Shown piece after piece: positions 23,834 to 35,460 of a DNA stretch of 64,000 nt; the stretch's first letter is position 1; every line of letters begins with the position of its first letter. Below the pieces are notes generated by a model. The model worked only from the letters and a program-made list of their open reading frames with translations. It had not been told where the DNA came from and did no database searches. The position numbers were made by a program, and so were the translations under genes. Location: positions 1-64,000 of the forward strand of contig JAGVSM010001196.1 in assembly GCA_022494885.1 (NCBI GenBank), given 5' to 3'. Origin of the DNA: Micrasema longulum. Its lineage: Eukaryota; Arthropoda; Insecta; Trichoptera; Brachycentridae.

Positions 23834-23965
23834 GGGGTGCTATTCTGAATCTTCTCTATACTCTAAAGAGTGATTAATTTAGTGATTATTATTTTTTGTA
23901 TGCGACTACACTTCGCTTCATGTATGGCCACACTGACGATTAAACATTATATGATGTATTTCTTC
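23834..23965. mobile_element. MITE family C, left half
   Basis: GGGGTGCTATTCTGAATCTT and ATGGCCACACTGACGATTAA match the left arm of the copy at 3472. The right arm is absent. Confidence 0.6.
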
Positions 23966-24498
23966 CACCAGCATACCTGTTTTCATCTCGTCAGTGTTTC
24001 TATTTTGCATTTTATTGTATTCGACGTGTGTGAAATAAATTGTAATTGGGATTGTAAGCAACTTTAAATATTATATTTTTCTGGAGGTTAATTTTTATAA
24101 TATTTCATGTTATTGTTTAAACTTCTTACATATTCCGAAACTAGCATACAATCTAGGGTTAGACCCCATAAACCGGTAACCCGACTTTATATTTTTATTT
24201 TTTATCAAACTCAAGCATGGTATGCAAATTCACCTAAAACCAGGCGAGGCGGACAAACCTTGTATTGATTTCCTTTTTTAGAACTTTTACCCGAGAGTAG
24301 TCATCGAGTAAAAAACACTTGTCATAGATTCTAATTCTACTTCACACACAGAACTGAAGGGAAACATGGATAGGGATGAGCCATGGGGAGGAGTGAGTCT
24401 TTGACCAAATGACTGTAAAACACGATTTAAAATGTGTGAAATATGTTTCGAAAGGTGTCGGATACTCATGCTCGTCCAGTATATTGTATAGTCAGTTG

Positions 24499-25261
24499 CA
24501 GCGTTGCCAATGCTTATTTCCCAAATTCCCCAAAAACCTAGATCAAATCACCCAAATGGGGAGATAACAATGTCCCGATTCCCCACAAACTCCCCACATA
24601 TTCCTCACATAATTATCTCAAGAAAAAAAAACAGTTTTGATAAAATATGGATATGTACATAATAACATGAAACAAAAACTGGCTAGAATCGTGAGTGTAG
24701 CGAAGGTCCACCACCGGTAGCAGATATAAAATTACAATATTTTTGAATTCATACAAAATAGACTTAAGGTCATCCTCGATATTTCGAGGGGACGTTTGTG
24801 GGCTCTTAAGAAGAATATAAACAAATTTTGTTAATAACCTACCTTAGGATTATCTTACGGTTTTTTATCAAAAACTTTTAACAACCATTTATATTTTTTT
24901 GCACAAAACCGTTATTATTTAAAAAAATCATAAAACAAAACGCAAGCTGTCGTTTGTACTAGTACCTAATGTGGTCATTCGACTGTCATTGTTTTCATTT
25001 TCCGTTAAAAAGGGGATCCCCGAATTACTATTTGAAGTTGATATTGTGTTGCCATTAAAAAATATCGATTTCATTCATAATAATATTAATGTTTTAATCA
25101 CTTACCATCAAACTATTGATGTTTTAGCTAAAGATAAATTAATAAATGGTAAAATGATAAAACCCCCGCATTTCCTTTGCATAATACCAAACCCCACAAA
25201 ATCCCCAATCGAGTTGAGATTCCCCGCAGTTTGGGGAATTCCTCACAAATTGGCAACCCTG
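24499..25261. mobile_element. hAT-type nonautonomous DNA transposon with 8-bp target duplication
   Basis: The inverted ends are CAGCGTTGCCAATG and, on the other strand, CAGGGTTGCCAATT. They are flanked exactly by GTCAGTTG on both sides (24491-24498 and 25262-25269). An 8-bp duplication and CAGGGTTGCC-like ends are the hAT signature. It is 763 bp, with subterminal CCCC-rich stretches facing each other (ATTCCCC, TGGGGA). Internal open frames show no transposase motif. Confidence 0.88.
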
Positions 25262-25439
25262 GTCAGTTGTCTCCCGGATCTCGTTACTGGTGCATGCGCT
25301 GACAGTGTCGTAAATAAAATTTAGGTTCCGTACCTTGCTGATCAGTTCCAAATAACGAGAAGTGATCGTTAATGGACCAATTTCGATATGGAAGATATAA
25401 ACCATAGTTTAGTCTAAAAAAATGATTTAAATAATTAAT

Positions 25440-25516
25440 ATTTATATATATGTGTATGTATGTATATGTGTATGTATATATGTGTGTATTTGTGTGTATG
25501 TGTATGTATGTGTGTA

Positions 25517-25545
<29 letters not shown>
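25440..25545. repeat. TATG/TA microsatellite
   Basis: Runs of TGTATG, TGTGTA and a terminal (AT)n. Open frames through it are artefacts. Confidence 0.9.
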
Positions 25546-25551
<6 letters not shown>

Positions 25552-25845
25552 CAAATGTTTTTAGTTTTTATATGTAACATTTTTAATTGATTTTTAATAT
25601 GTATTTTCTTTAATTTTAAGATAGAATAAACAAAATAATCATTTTTAGACCCCTGAAACATTATACATACAAGCAGTCATACTTGCCACCTAGATGGGTT
25701 CATGCTCATTCGGTTGAACATAGGAAGTAAGTACTACTGACTTTGCAACAATAACCGATGAACCGGAGATTCAGTCTGTTTGCATAATATATTCATATAA
25801 ATGTCTATTAATTTTTATTTTTGCTGAATTAGTGTGCCTAATAAT

Positions 25846-26060
25846 TTATTTATTTATTTATTTACAAACATAAGTTTATTGTACATTATTTGAGACAATA
25901 AGTCCCAACTCCATGGGACTAAAAGTCCTGTGTTGAGATGGGGCGAGCAATTATATGACACAGACACATGAGTATATCACCACAAATATAGGATTAGAAA
26001 CAAAAAATAATTATTTTTTTTTAAAGAAAATATATATGGCACATCAATATGAGAAACAGT
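25846..26060 (-). mobile_element. non-LTR retrotransposon 3' end
   Basis: On the minus strand the sequence ends TGTACAATAAACTTATGTTTG followed by (TAAA)n at 25847-25863, the usual tail of jockey-like elements. No coding part remains. Confidence 0.5.
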
Positions 26061-26715
26061 AAACTCAAGCATTTGAAAAAACATCAAGGAGTTTCCTAAT
26101 GTGTGTAATAATGTGTGCTTATGTAAGATTTATAAACCTAAGATGCATCTCTTTTTTTACTACTTCTCTTCTATACTTCACTCTTTTACTATAAATCTTT
26201 TATTCTTTTTTTTACTATACATTACTTTTACTAAGTTTAACCATAACAATTAACTATGTTTTCTTTATATAACTTTGTATTTAACTTTAATTTTGTACAA
26301 ATTGGCTACAGCCGTTAGTTATAATAATAAATTAATATTTGTTTGCAAGCAATAAACAATGTCTAGAAAATATTTTTTCAAAACAACAGATAAAGCAAAA
26401 GTTACCGAAAATTTAATGAAAAACGGACATAATTGAATAAAAACAGGATAATGTATAAGAGAAGCACCAAAAACATAAAATATTCCATATTCGTCATAAA
26501 TGGAATAAGGCACAATTGGGCAGTAATAACATAGCTACTTAGTTCTGGATAACATACATATTATCCTCACAAATTGGTTCAATCCTACGCGTATATGGGT
26601 TAAAGTGAGCCTAGAAGGTATCTTGCTATATTTAATAAAATAATAAATAAATTATACACAGTACGAAATTCGTTTTAAAATTTTCACAAATGCAAAAAAC
26701 TTGGCTAACATAAGC

Positions 26716-27115
26716 GATGAGGAAGTTCGGTGTTTTTTTTTTTTTTAATATTTGTCAGTATACTATTAAACTATGACAAAAAAAACTATAAATCGTATTA
26801 TCATCGCTATTATTTTTTAAAGTTTTGTATTTCTGAAATAACTCCGCGTGTGACGTCAGAGGTTCTTTTGTCAGTTCTCACGATCGGTTTGTTTACGGTA
26901 AGCAAACCGGATATCCTTTACAGCTCTCATATCATTGGTTGGTTTATATGAATCAGTGACGTCGTTCAAAGTAGTGCGTTTTTATTGAATTATTTTTTAT
27001 TATTTTTTTCGTACATTTTCAAGAAACTTTGCCGTACAATTGAATGCTCTAATTTTTACCGCGCAAGAAAACATTTTTTGTAACCAAATTTCCCGTAGGG
27101 CTGAAGTTCCTCATT
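26716..27115. mobile_element. MITE family D, complete copy
   Basis: The inverted ends are ATGAGGAAGTTCGG and, on the other strand, AATGAGGAACTTCAGC. It carries the same body as the copy at 9719, in opposite orientation: CGTGTGACGTCAGAGGTTCT, GGTAAGCAAACCGGATATCC, TTTTTACCGCGCAAGAAAAC. It lies 140 bp from the exon border of gene A, inside its intron. Confidence 0.78.
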
Positions 27116-27254
27116 CAGTCTGTTGATTTATCTTGTTTCCTTTCTTCACGTCGATAATTTCTAAAAAAGTGGTTCACTCTTACCTACGCTCCTCTATTAT
27201 TAATTCCGCCCAGACATGCGATGATTTTTGTTAGATAAACATTAAGTGATTTAC

Positions 27255-27652
27255 CTTGTTCATAAGTGTTATCATGCAAGCGAGAGAACCCCTCACTTTA
27301 TCTGAAGCTATCTCTCCAAGGTACATAGGAGCCACCGTGTACACAATTCCATGTCCTATTCCAGAAAATGCTCTCGACAAATAGAGCTCCACAGGCTGTG
27401 TAGCAAATATGATCAGGATCCACCCGATGGAATAGGGGATGCAGGCCGAGAGCAGCGTCTTCTTCCTTCCGTACTTGTCAGAGAGGAAGGCCGCTGGCAG
27501 GACGCTCACAGTAGACACCAGAATCATCATGGAGGCGATCCAAGATCCTTGGTCAGGGGTAATGGGGATAGGAGAGTCCTCAGCCTCTAATTTAGGGAGA
27601 GTTGGAGATGTCCAACCCAATACGGTACCGGCGGTGGCTGTTATTAATGTAC
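27255..27652 (-). CDS. Tret1-like sugar transporter, gene A, internal coding exon
   Basis: This 398-nt exon has the same length and phases as the matching exon of gene B (in phase 1, out phase 0, donor AAG/GTAAAT, acceptor TTTTAAG). It encodes helices 1-4: GTLITATAGTVLGWTSP, DQGSWIASMM, the SDKYGRKKTLL loop motif, LSRAFSGIGHG and PMYLGEIASDKVRG. I pair it with the exon at 16690-17622 because together they make one uninterrupted transporter, strand and phases agree, and no competing half-gene lies between them. The intron is then 9,632 bp and holds a hAT-like element, SINEs, foldbacks and retroelement ends. The polypyrimidine tract before the acceptor is weak. No first exon was found upstream. 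It remains possible that these are halves of two different paralogues. Confidence 0.9.
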
Positions 27653-30600
27653 CTTAAAATCACGAATTTAATAAAAACGAGATTTTTTGCAAATTGCGTT
27701 ACACATTTGAGATTCAACATATTTTCGCTTACAAAGGACGGATTGAAAAAATATCAATTTTAAATTATTTTCTGTGAAGCCGATTTCACACCGGTCATAC
27801 GAGTCCACACGATTCGGAGTGGATTTATTTTTATTGTAACTGACAGAAATTTGAAATGAGGCTTTGTCGATTTAAAAATATTCCGACGGTAAAATTAGTA
27901 TCTAAATAATGAAATTTGTGATATTCCACGTTATAAAATAACAATATATTTGACTTTTGACGTTACCGACAAAATTTTTAACAAAAAAACGAGTTCATTA
28001 ACTCTTCACTGCCTAATTTTTCTAATTCAAACTTAATAAATAAACAAATTTTTGTTAAATTTTCATGCTTAAGGTATGTAAACAATATGCCACATTGTTT
28101 TTGAAGGAAATTAAGAAATTAAGTTTTCTATGAACTAATTCTTGTCTAAGAATAAAAGTTACGGAGACAATAAATTATAATAACTTTAAATCTTTAAAAA
28201 ATACATAGAAATCAGCATATGAACTTTAACTAAATTAAATATTTGATAAAATGCGTGCAACTGACTTTTTGTTTCAAATTGTATAAAACAGTTTTACCCT
28301 GGTCGCGATTTTTGAAAGAAATAATAAGGCTAGTATGTATATAATATAATACACTAGTCGCCGAGTGATACCTTCCGCATGTGAGTCAAGCGTGTTGACC
28401 ACTACACCACGGAGGCCGCCAACTCCGATTATTGATATGCGGCAGATCGTCTACATTGGGCAGTGTAGGGTTTAAAAAGATAAATTGACGAGCCCTTTAC
28501 ACAAGTATATTATCGGCCAAAGCACTTTTTGACTTAAGCATACAAAAGCCTCTACTGAAAAAAAAAATCACAAACACTATCGTATTTATCTCTTCTCCCA
28601 TGGTAAGAATATGTAATATAACAACGGCTTTGATTGGAACGTAGGTTTATATTATTTAAAATAAACAATTTATGTAATAATTGGCGATTTCATTGAAAAA
28701 CATGATGTTATCCAATTATTTTTTATGAACATTAAAAATAGTCGATGATTTATTTTAATACTCTTAACAGTCGTAAAATAAGGTAAATTAATTTGAAACA
28801 ATTTTTACATCATGGAATAATAAAATGTACGTTAACCTAAGTACCTAAATACGTTTCTTTAAAATAGGCCGATTTAGTAAGTATTAGAATTATTTTAAAA
28901 AAAAGTCCTACGTTGTTTTTTAAAAAACAAATAAAGAATTAAAAATAATAAAATGATTTTTAACTATTTCTTAAATTTTTAATAGATAGTTAGTTTCATA
29001 ATGTCAACTTACAGCATAGTGTTGCTATGATTTGTCTTGTATAAGAAATCTTTTCCAATCCCATTTCAAAAATATATATTTTTGAAAATAAAGTTGCAAT
29101 GTCTATTCCACAAACTGTACGGAGACACTGACATCTGCTTCTACAATAAATCCATAAAAATCTTTTGGAATCTTGATAATGTTTGGGTTTACTTAAATTG
29201 ATTTACTTATCATAAAATTAAAGTTTTATATTCATAAGTCATTCACGCGTGTCACATATTAGGCGCAGATGCGATAGCTGATGAATTCAGACATAAAATC
29301 TGATAAACTCAATAAGTATTGCTTATTATCTGTAATTATTCTTATTGAAAATATAGGTGATAAACAATCTACCTATTAAATTATTTAATCGATCACCAAT
29401 TATTACTTTTGATTAACGATTGCGAATAAACGGACATTTCTCCCCCTAAAAATATGTTGTGGCAAGCTGCATAATATGTATCATATTTCCGAAAACGGTT
29501 TTTCAATATTATAAGCGCCTTCTTTAGCTGCGAATTTCCAAAAAATCCATTTTGTTCAACATATTTGCGTTTTTTTTAAAACTGTTTTTTAATCTAAATG
29601 TATTGAGTGAAATTGAAATAATATTTGCAAAAATCTATCTCTTATATTAACAAAAATAATTAGCGCAATTTAGATCGGTAGGAAATCTTTATTTGTGGAA
29701 CTGAATTTAAAGGACGGGACAAGACATAACTAGACCTTATTATATATAACATATTGTATAACCCGAACAGGTTTTTTAAAATCATAAACAAATTAAAAAA
29801 TTAAAAACTTGTCCAAAGATATCAATGTTCACAACTTTACATTTTGTATTTGTTTTGAGAGCAGTTTCAAACACAAAATGCATTAAAAAATAACAACTTT
29901 TAATTTCATTACCTGTCGAAATAATGTACACAGTAATTTTTATTAGTTATATTTGCTTAAGCCGACTACAATATAATAATTTGATCAAAATTTGACTAAT
30001 GCATATTTGAGTTCCCAAACAAAAAAACTGCTTGATGATTTTCAATTCCAGTCGAAAATCGTTATTTATTTGGGAAAAAAACAACAGTTTTTAATACATA
30101 AAAAACCATAGAATAATAATATACCAGAAGGCGCGTAGAACCAAGAATGTATATATCGTACTGTGTCTAAAAGTCCCCCCTCTACCCGACATCCCACCTG
30201 CGCGCATGCGTGAAGTGGCCCCGTAATGTTGCCAGACCGTAAACAATATACACAAATAAAAGATAATTTTGTGTTATGATATGTTACATTTTACAACAAA
30301 AAATATTTTACTGATTGGACTATAAAAAAAGGTACTTTTATTAGGCAAACGTATAAAAAATCCTTAAATAATCATTTTGAAATTAAGTAAATTAATACCG
30401 TTTGATATTACACTAAGGCTTATTAATAGAAAGCCGTGTAAAAAAATCGACTACTCTGGCAATACTAGCAAAATGTCCACTTACTTTTATTTAACAATCT
30501 GAAAGATGGTAAAATAATCGAATTCTTAAATAATATTACTTGTGAATTCGCTTCGATAAGTGATCTTACCGTATTCCCTTTTAATCCTAGCAGAATTTGG

Positions 30601-31000
30601 AAACTTTTAAGCTACATAACACGGCATAGTTGAATTTAAATCGGCAGTTGCGTGCTAAGCGACGTATATAGAGTGGCCAAAACGTAAACTACTCATTTGT
30701 GAGCGGATTTAGTTTGATGCGCGGTTTATGGACTATTCTAATTCTATGTGCAAAACATATAGAGAAAAGAAGTACAAGTAACATTGATTGTAAAAACAGT
30801 CGATAAATATTTTCCACAGGAATGTGAGATAATAATAAAATAGATTGTAGGTACATTGTTCAATAATTAATCAAAACACATATTTAAAAAGTTAACAATT
30901 TTATAAATTCTGAAATTATATTTTAACAAAATACGTGTATCTAAATAATAATATGTAATGTAATAATATAAGATAATTTATAATAATACTACGATGCAAA
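27653..31000. other. region upstream of gene A exon; little recognisable
   Basis: A first exon of gene A should lie here or further right, but none can be singled out. The only repeat seen is a SINE head at 28382-28423. A patch near 30165-30235 is locally GC-rich and unexplained. Confidence 0.4.
28382..28423 (-). repeat. SINE family 2 head, truncated
   Basis: The minus strand reads GGCGGCCTCCGTGGTGTAGT, GGTCAACACGCTTGACTCAC, matching the head of the SINE at 44993. The B box and body are missing. Confidence 0.6.
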
Positions 31001-31225
31001 TGTTGATGGATGCAGAAAACGAGGAAGACCGAGAAAGACATGGCACGATCAAGTCCATCAAATACTTGAAGATGGACATGTCAAAAGTAGGAAAAAACGG
31101 CGTGCGTGCATGAGAAGATGTATGAATGTAGAGGAAGCGAGGTCTGTATGCCAAGATAGAGTGTTATGGCGTTCTATCCTCTCTGCCTACCCCTACGGGG
31201 AAACGGTGTGATGGTTTGTTTGTTT
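31000..31225 (+). mobile_element. retrotransposon C-terminal fragment (RTE/CR1-like)
   Basis: The plus strand reads RGRPRKTWHDQVHQILED, RRACMRRCMNVEEARSVCQD, RVLWRSILSAYPYGETV and a stop. The GRPRKTW...DR-x-x-WR-x-x pattern is the extreme C-terminus of this retroelement type. It ends at GTTTGTTTGTTTTT, next to the foldback at 31243. Confidence 0.75.
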
Positions 31226-31242
31226 TTGTCATATTATAATAT

Positions 31243-31881
31243 ACAGGGTGTTCTTTAAACCCTGTCACATCTGAAACCACGATGATCAGTAGTAGCAAGA
31301 AGACATATTGGCACATTAAAAAAAAATTTTACGACGACTAAAATCTTAAAAAATAAAAGATAAATAAAAAACAAATGGTTTCTTCTCCTGCAGTGCAGAA
31401 ACGGGGAGGGGGGAGCCTGATACACTGTCAACCGCGCGTCCGCACCCCCCTCGCTTCTCCCCATGCAGAAGTAAGCAACCATTTGTTTTTTAAAATACTT
31501 TATTCAAAAAAAAATTTCTTCGTTCCAAATATTTTTTTAGATATGCTAATATGATCAATATAGGCAAGAAGATATATTAGCATATTCAAAAAAATATTAA
31601 GAACGAAGAATGTTCTATGAAATAAAATTTAAAAAAAAAACAAATGGTTGCTTACTTTTGCAGGAGAAAAGCGAGGGGGGCGCGGCCGTGCGGTTGACGG
31701 TGTATCAGACTCCCCCCTCCTCATTTCTCCCCTGCAGAAGTAAGAAAGCATTTTTTTCCTCAATATTTTATTTTTTAAGATTTTAGTCGTTCTAAAAATG
31801 TATTTTTATGTGCTAATATGTCTTCTTGCTCATACTGATCATCGTGGTTTCGGATGTGACAAGGTTTAAAGAACAACCTGT
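31243..31881. mobile_element. 640-bp foldback with long arms and GC-rich patches
   Basis: The ends are ACAGGGTGTTCTTTAAACC and, on the other strand, ACAGGTTGTTCTTTAAACC, flanked by TAT/TA. The arms extend almost to the middle. A GC-rich patch (GGGGAGGGGGGAGCCTGATA, CACTGTCAACCGCGCGTCCG) on the left faces its complement at about 31675-31725 on the right. The segment GCAAGAAGAYATATTRGCAC occurs near each end and at the centre. The transcript would form a long double-stranded RNA. It is noncoding. Confidence 0.85.
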
Positions 31882-32189
31882 ATAATACATAATGTATAGT
31901 AAAATAATAATAGTAATAATATACGAGTATAATGATAATAACACATCCCAATATTATTAACAGCGTAAGGTATAAAAAAGTTTAGAATCGATAGCTATTG
32001 GAAATGCAAAAATATTTAATATACAATTTAAGTAAAATTAATGAAAAAAAAAAACATATGGTATCATAAAATTTATTACATAATATAGAGAAATAAAAAA
32101 AATCAAATGCTTTTCGTAAACCTTATTTGTACATACTATCTTTATATTATTTAAATTATTTAGTATATTTATTTTCTTAAGTTAGTTTA

Positions 32190-32280
32190 TTGTCCGCCTC
32201 GTGGTCAAATGGTCAGCGCGTTTGTCTACCATACAAGTTGTCCCAAGTTTGACTTCTAACATGGTCGACATTTAATATTG
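32190..32280 (+). repeat. SINE family 1 head
   Basis: GTCCGCCTCGTGGTCAAATG, GTCAGCGCGTTTGTCTACCA and AACATGGTCGACATTTAATA correspond to the head and head-body junction of the copy at 23560. Confidence 0.65.
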
Positions 32281-32461
32281 AATATATCGTCGGTTAATAG
32301 GTTAAACTCAATAAGTACAGATTTATGGTAAAGTGACATTCTGTCACTTAGATCAATATTATCAACAATTTCTCGCATGAAAATATCACTGAAGAAAAGT
32401 AATCAAGGTAATCCGAAAGAGCGTTTTTTTATTTTTAATGAATTTTTTAAAATATTAATTA

Positions 32462-32676
32462 AATTAAAAACTACAGGAGCGCATCTTTAAAAACATTTTT
32501 ACTCTAAATTTAATTAAAAAAATATTCGTAAAGTCAATAGCCCTTACATAAACACATATTCAAATGCAAATAAAATATCATCTATATTATCTATTTTTTC
32601 ATTTGAACGTTTCCTATTATGTAAAAAAACACCAAAGTGAACAATAATGGAGAGTGACGTCGAAATGATTTTAAAA
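32462..32676 (+). repeat. direct repeat, copy 1
   Basis: About 215 bp nearly identical to 36456-36660. It starts AATTAAAAACTACAGGAGCG and ends GAGAGTGACGTCGAAATGAT. Copy 2 lacks a few bases around 32540. It is an unclassified dispersed repeat. Confidence 0.8.
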
Positions 32677-32972
32677 TTGAATGCAAAAGCAGTTTTTTTG
32701 CAGGGATTTCTCTCTTTGAACATTTTAGTAACGCAATATTATAATGTACATATAAATGAAAAATAAAAAAATACTTTAAATATGTCAACAAAATAAAAGT
32801 AAAAAAATAAATATAATTAAATCAAGTCTTTTTTTGATACCAAAATATACAAAAAATAATAAACAAACAACCCTTTTTTCACTTGTTTTAAACAGTTTTG
32901 TTTTCTTTTTTATTATTTTTTTACACTCTTAATTTAGAATCTAAGAAAAAGATTCTTATAATAAATTTAACT

Positions 32973-33230
32973 CTAATTTTTATTAATTTCACTTTTCTTT
33001 ATTTCGTCTGGGAGTCTATTTACTATGCCCACGAGTATATACGCCCTGGTCCTCTTTTCATGCGCATTTAGAGCTCTTTTTTCTATGAAATTTCCTTTAA
33101 TTTTTTTGCGCGTTTCATACTTATGGGATATCGGCGTTACTAGGAGATAGTATGGTATAATTTCACACACGCTTTGATAGAGATTATTAAAACATATAGA
33201 ACTTAGTGATATTAATAAATTTTATTATAA
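32973..33230 (-). mobile_element. non-LTR retrotransposon C-terminal fragment
   Basis: The 65-codon frame contains YYLLVTPISHKYETRKKIKG, EKRTRAYILVGIVNRLPDEI and KKSEINKN. The ...VNRLPDEIK tail is that of jockey-like reverse transcriptases. Nothing else remains. Confidence 0.55.
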
Positions 33231-33274
33231 ATCTGTACATACCTTTTAGCCGACGCCGACGATCTAATATTTAA

Positions 33275-33445
33275 AAAGGGCGCTTTTACACTGAAATATT
33301 TCATAATTCCTTCTATGGCGCGGAAGCGCAAGACATCTAATGTTAATATTTGTCATAACAAAAATGACCAAAATTCCCTGCGGTCGGTAGGTCCATTCTG
33401 CTTCCGGTGTACCGCTAGATTTGGAAAGAGTATGAGTGTAAAAAA
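33275..33445 (+). repeat. SINE family 1 body
   Basis: GGGCGCTTTTACACTGAAAT, ATTTCATAATTCCTTCTATG and TGTCATAACAAAAATGACC follow the body of the SINE at 23560. It is diverged and has no head. Confidence 0.55.
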
Positions 33446-34257
33446 TAATTAATTATGTTAATAATATTATTACACGAAGTTCTCAATGAACTTTCGAGAA
33501 GAGGGTAAGCCCAGGAGTATTTTTTTTAAAAGCAGTCATTAATTTTTGTTAGGTCGTGTGCTTTTAATTGATTCAGACTTAATACTATTTACGTGAGATT
33601 CGTCTTATTTCTTTTATCATGAATGTAATTGAGTAGGTAGAAATAACCGAATATGTAAATAATCCTTAATTTGGCATAACGTATTTTCATCGGATTGATT
33701 ACACAATTTACCTAGAAGTATTGATTCAGCTTGTGTTATTTACAGAATATTGAATATGGTAAAGTTTACACAGAATTTCCACGTTCGTTCGTATTTTATA
33801 TTACTACAAACATAATAATCTCATAACTTACTATTTCGGTAGTTATAGATATATGTGGCATGGATCAATAAGGGTCGATAGCGTAAATCGCTAAAACACA
33901 GAAGAGTAATTTTTCAGCCATTTTGTGGCGTTATAATAAACTGTTTGACATGTTTGATAACAAATATTAATAAAAAACCTTCCATGTGTGTATATAAAAT
34001 AGTAAAAGATATATTATTTTAATTGAGATCGATCGTCTACATATTGTCGGTAAGAAAAAAAGAAATCTGACATTGGCCCTTGTAGATCAAAGCCGCAGAT
34101 ATTATGGCTTCTAAAAAAATTCCAATACTTTAAAATTTTATCGTTATAATTGTTGAAGAGCTTACTCTGCTTACGCAGGTACATTATCCATTCTAAGCAA
34201 GGCAATAACACGATATTTATTAATATATATATATAATACATTTATTGATTGAACCCG

Positions 34258-34620
34258 GCTTATAATCCCGTGAAACAATTATAATATGAAACTTATAATA
34301 TTAGAAACCAAACACTGATTTGAGTCTACTGAACACTTTATTTTATATTTACAAATATAAAAAATATAAAAACTAAATTTTGTGACAATTGTTTCGCCTT
34401 GTTAGGCCATATTCAAATGAATTTGAAAATTAGATGGATTGAATGTCCTTATATAATTAAATAATTTAAGGTACTTAAGTAGAAAATAAAAATGATCTTA
34501 TGAACTATAGCATGTTCATTAATCATAATTGAGGGAAAAACCAAACGTTAGGGCAATGCTAAGTGTTTAATAGGTAATGGGGAATTTAGGTATTTATATT
34601 TAAATTCCGAAAAAAATATA
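34258..34620 (-). repeat. repeat family F, inverted copy
   Basis: Reverse complement of 19505-19860 over most of its length, with small differences throughout. Confidence 0.7.
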
Positions 34621-34954
34621 ACATTTTTTTATATTTATATTATTATATTCTTTATATTTGTAAAAATAAAATCAAGTGTAAATAAAGAGTTCTACAAAAT
34701 AAACACCAAATTTGATCAATAGAAATCTTAAAATAAATTGAAAAATATATATCGAACTAATTAAAAAAAAAAAACAGCCAACGTATAAAACTGAAAAAAA
34801 ATACAAAGAAAAGAAATTCAAAAAGGAATAAACTGATGAGAAATAGTAGAATCTATTTAATAATATATGTGATTTGATAAAATAACATTTTTTAAATATG
34901 ATACACTGACATAAAATAAAAAGCTGTGCAGGCATTAAATTAGTTATTTACAAG

Positions 34955-35030
34955 TAATTGAAAATAGCCCCCATAATAAAATATTTGGGTAAATCATTAG
35001 AACGCAAATATGTATAAAATGAAAACCTTA
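34955..35030 (+). repeat. SINE family 3, 3' body
   Basis: TTGAAAATAGCCCCCATAAT and AATATTTGGGTAAATCATTA match the 3' body of the SINE at 49205. Confidence 0.5.
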
Positions 35031-35264
35031 CTTTTACACATAATATTTTATGCATACAGAAGATGAAAAAAAAATATATGTGAATTTTCTGATTAAATAA
35101 TTAAAAAAAAACATAACACCTGTATGAATTTCCAAACGATGACATGCATCAAACATTCAACAATATTTTTTTAGAATACCCGGGATAAAGATTTTTAGGA
35201 TAATTTCTTAAGTATTTTATGTAAATTTAGTGTTTTTACATTTAAATATGCTAAAGGTGTATTC

Positions 35265-35460
35265 AAGCTGGTATATCTGGTCAATGGCTATATACCGCGG
35301 ATGACCTCCGAGGGCCTTAATCTCGATCGCTTATTTCACAAGGTCCTCTAGTTTGGATATCCACTGCTGACGGTTCGTTAACAGTTTACGACACGAGGAC
35401 TATAGGACGCAAGCCTGACACAGGAGATTGTTCAGGAGTTAGCTGGCGATAAGAAGTCTA
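35265..35460 (+). mobile_element. RTE/CR1-like C-terminal scrap
   Basis: The plus strand reads IPRMTSEGLNLDRLFHKVL and, after stops, LTQEIVQELAGDK, an eroded version of the post-RT tail seen at 5839-6362. Confidence 0.5.

Larger units (their letters stand above)
17623..27254 (-). other. 9.6-kb intron of transporter gene A, filled with mobile elements
   Basis: The intron is delimited by a GTAAAT donor at its high-coordinate end and a TTACAG acceptor at its low-coordinate end. It contains foldback copies, a GC-rich palindromic block near 20.5-21.3 kb, SINE pieces, a jockey-like 3' end, a hAT-type element, a microsatellite and a MITE. The equivalent intron of gene B is only 116 bp, so this one was probably enlarged by insertions. 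Parts not listed separately (about 17.7-18.5, 18.7-19.1, 19.9-20.4 and 26.1-26.7 kb) show no gene or recognisable repeat. Confidence 0.75.

Noticed and set aside
25284..25661. 125-codon minus-strand open frame rich in Y, I, H and T
   Set aside because: It reads through the TATG microsatellite at 25440-25545.
29900..29930. Possible first exon of gene A ending in TTCGACAG/GTAATG on the minus strand
   Set aside because: The phase can be made to fit, but no nearby initiator Met opens the frame and the peptide does not resemble a transporter N-terminus.
34672..34935. 87-codon minus-strand hydrophobic open frame
   Set aside because: Composition is simply poly-F/Y/L from AT-rich DNA, with no conserved motif or splice signals.
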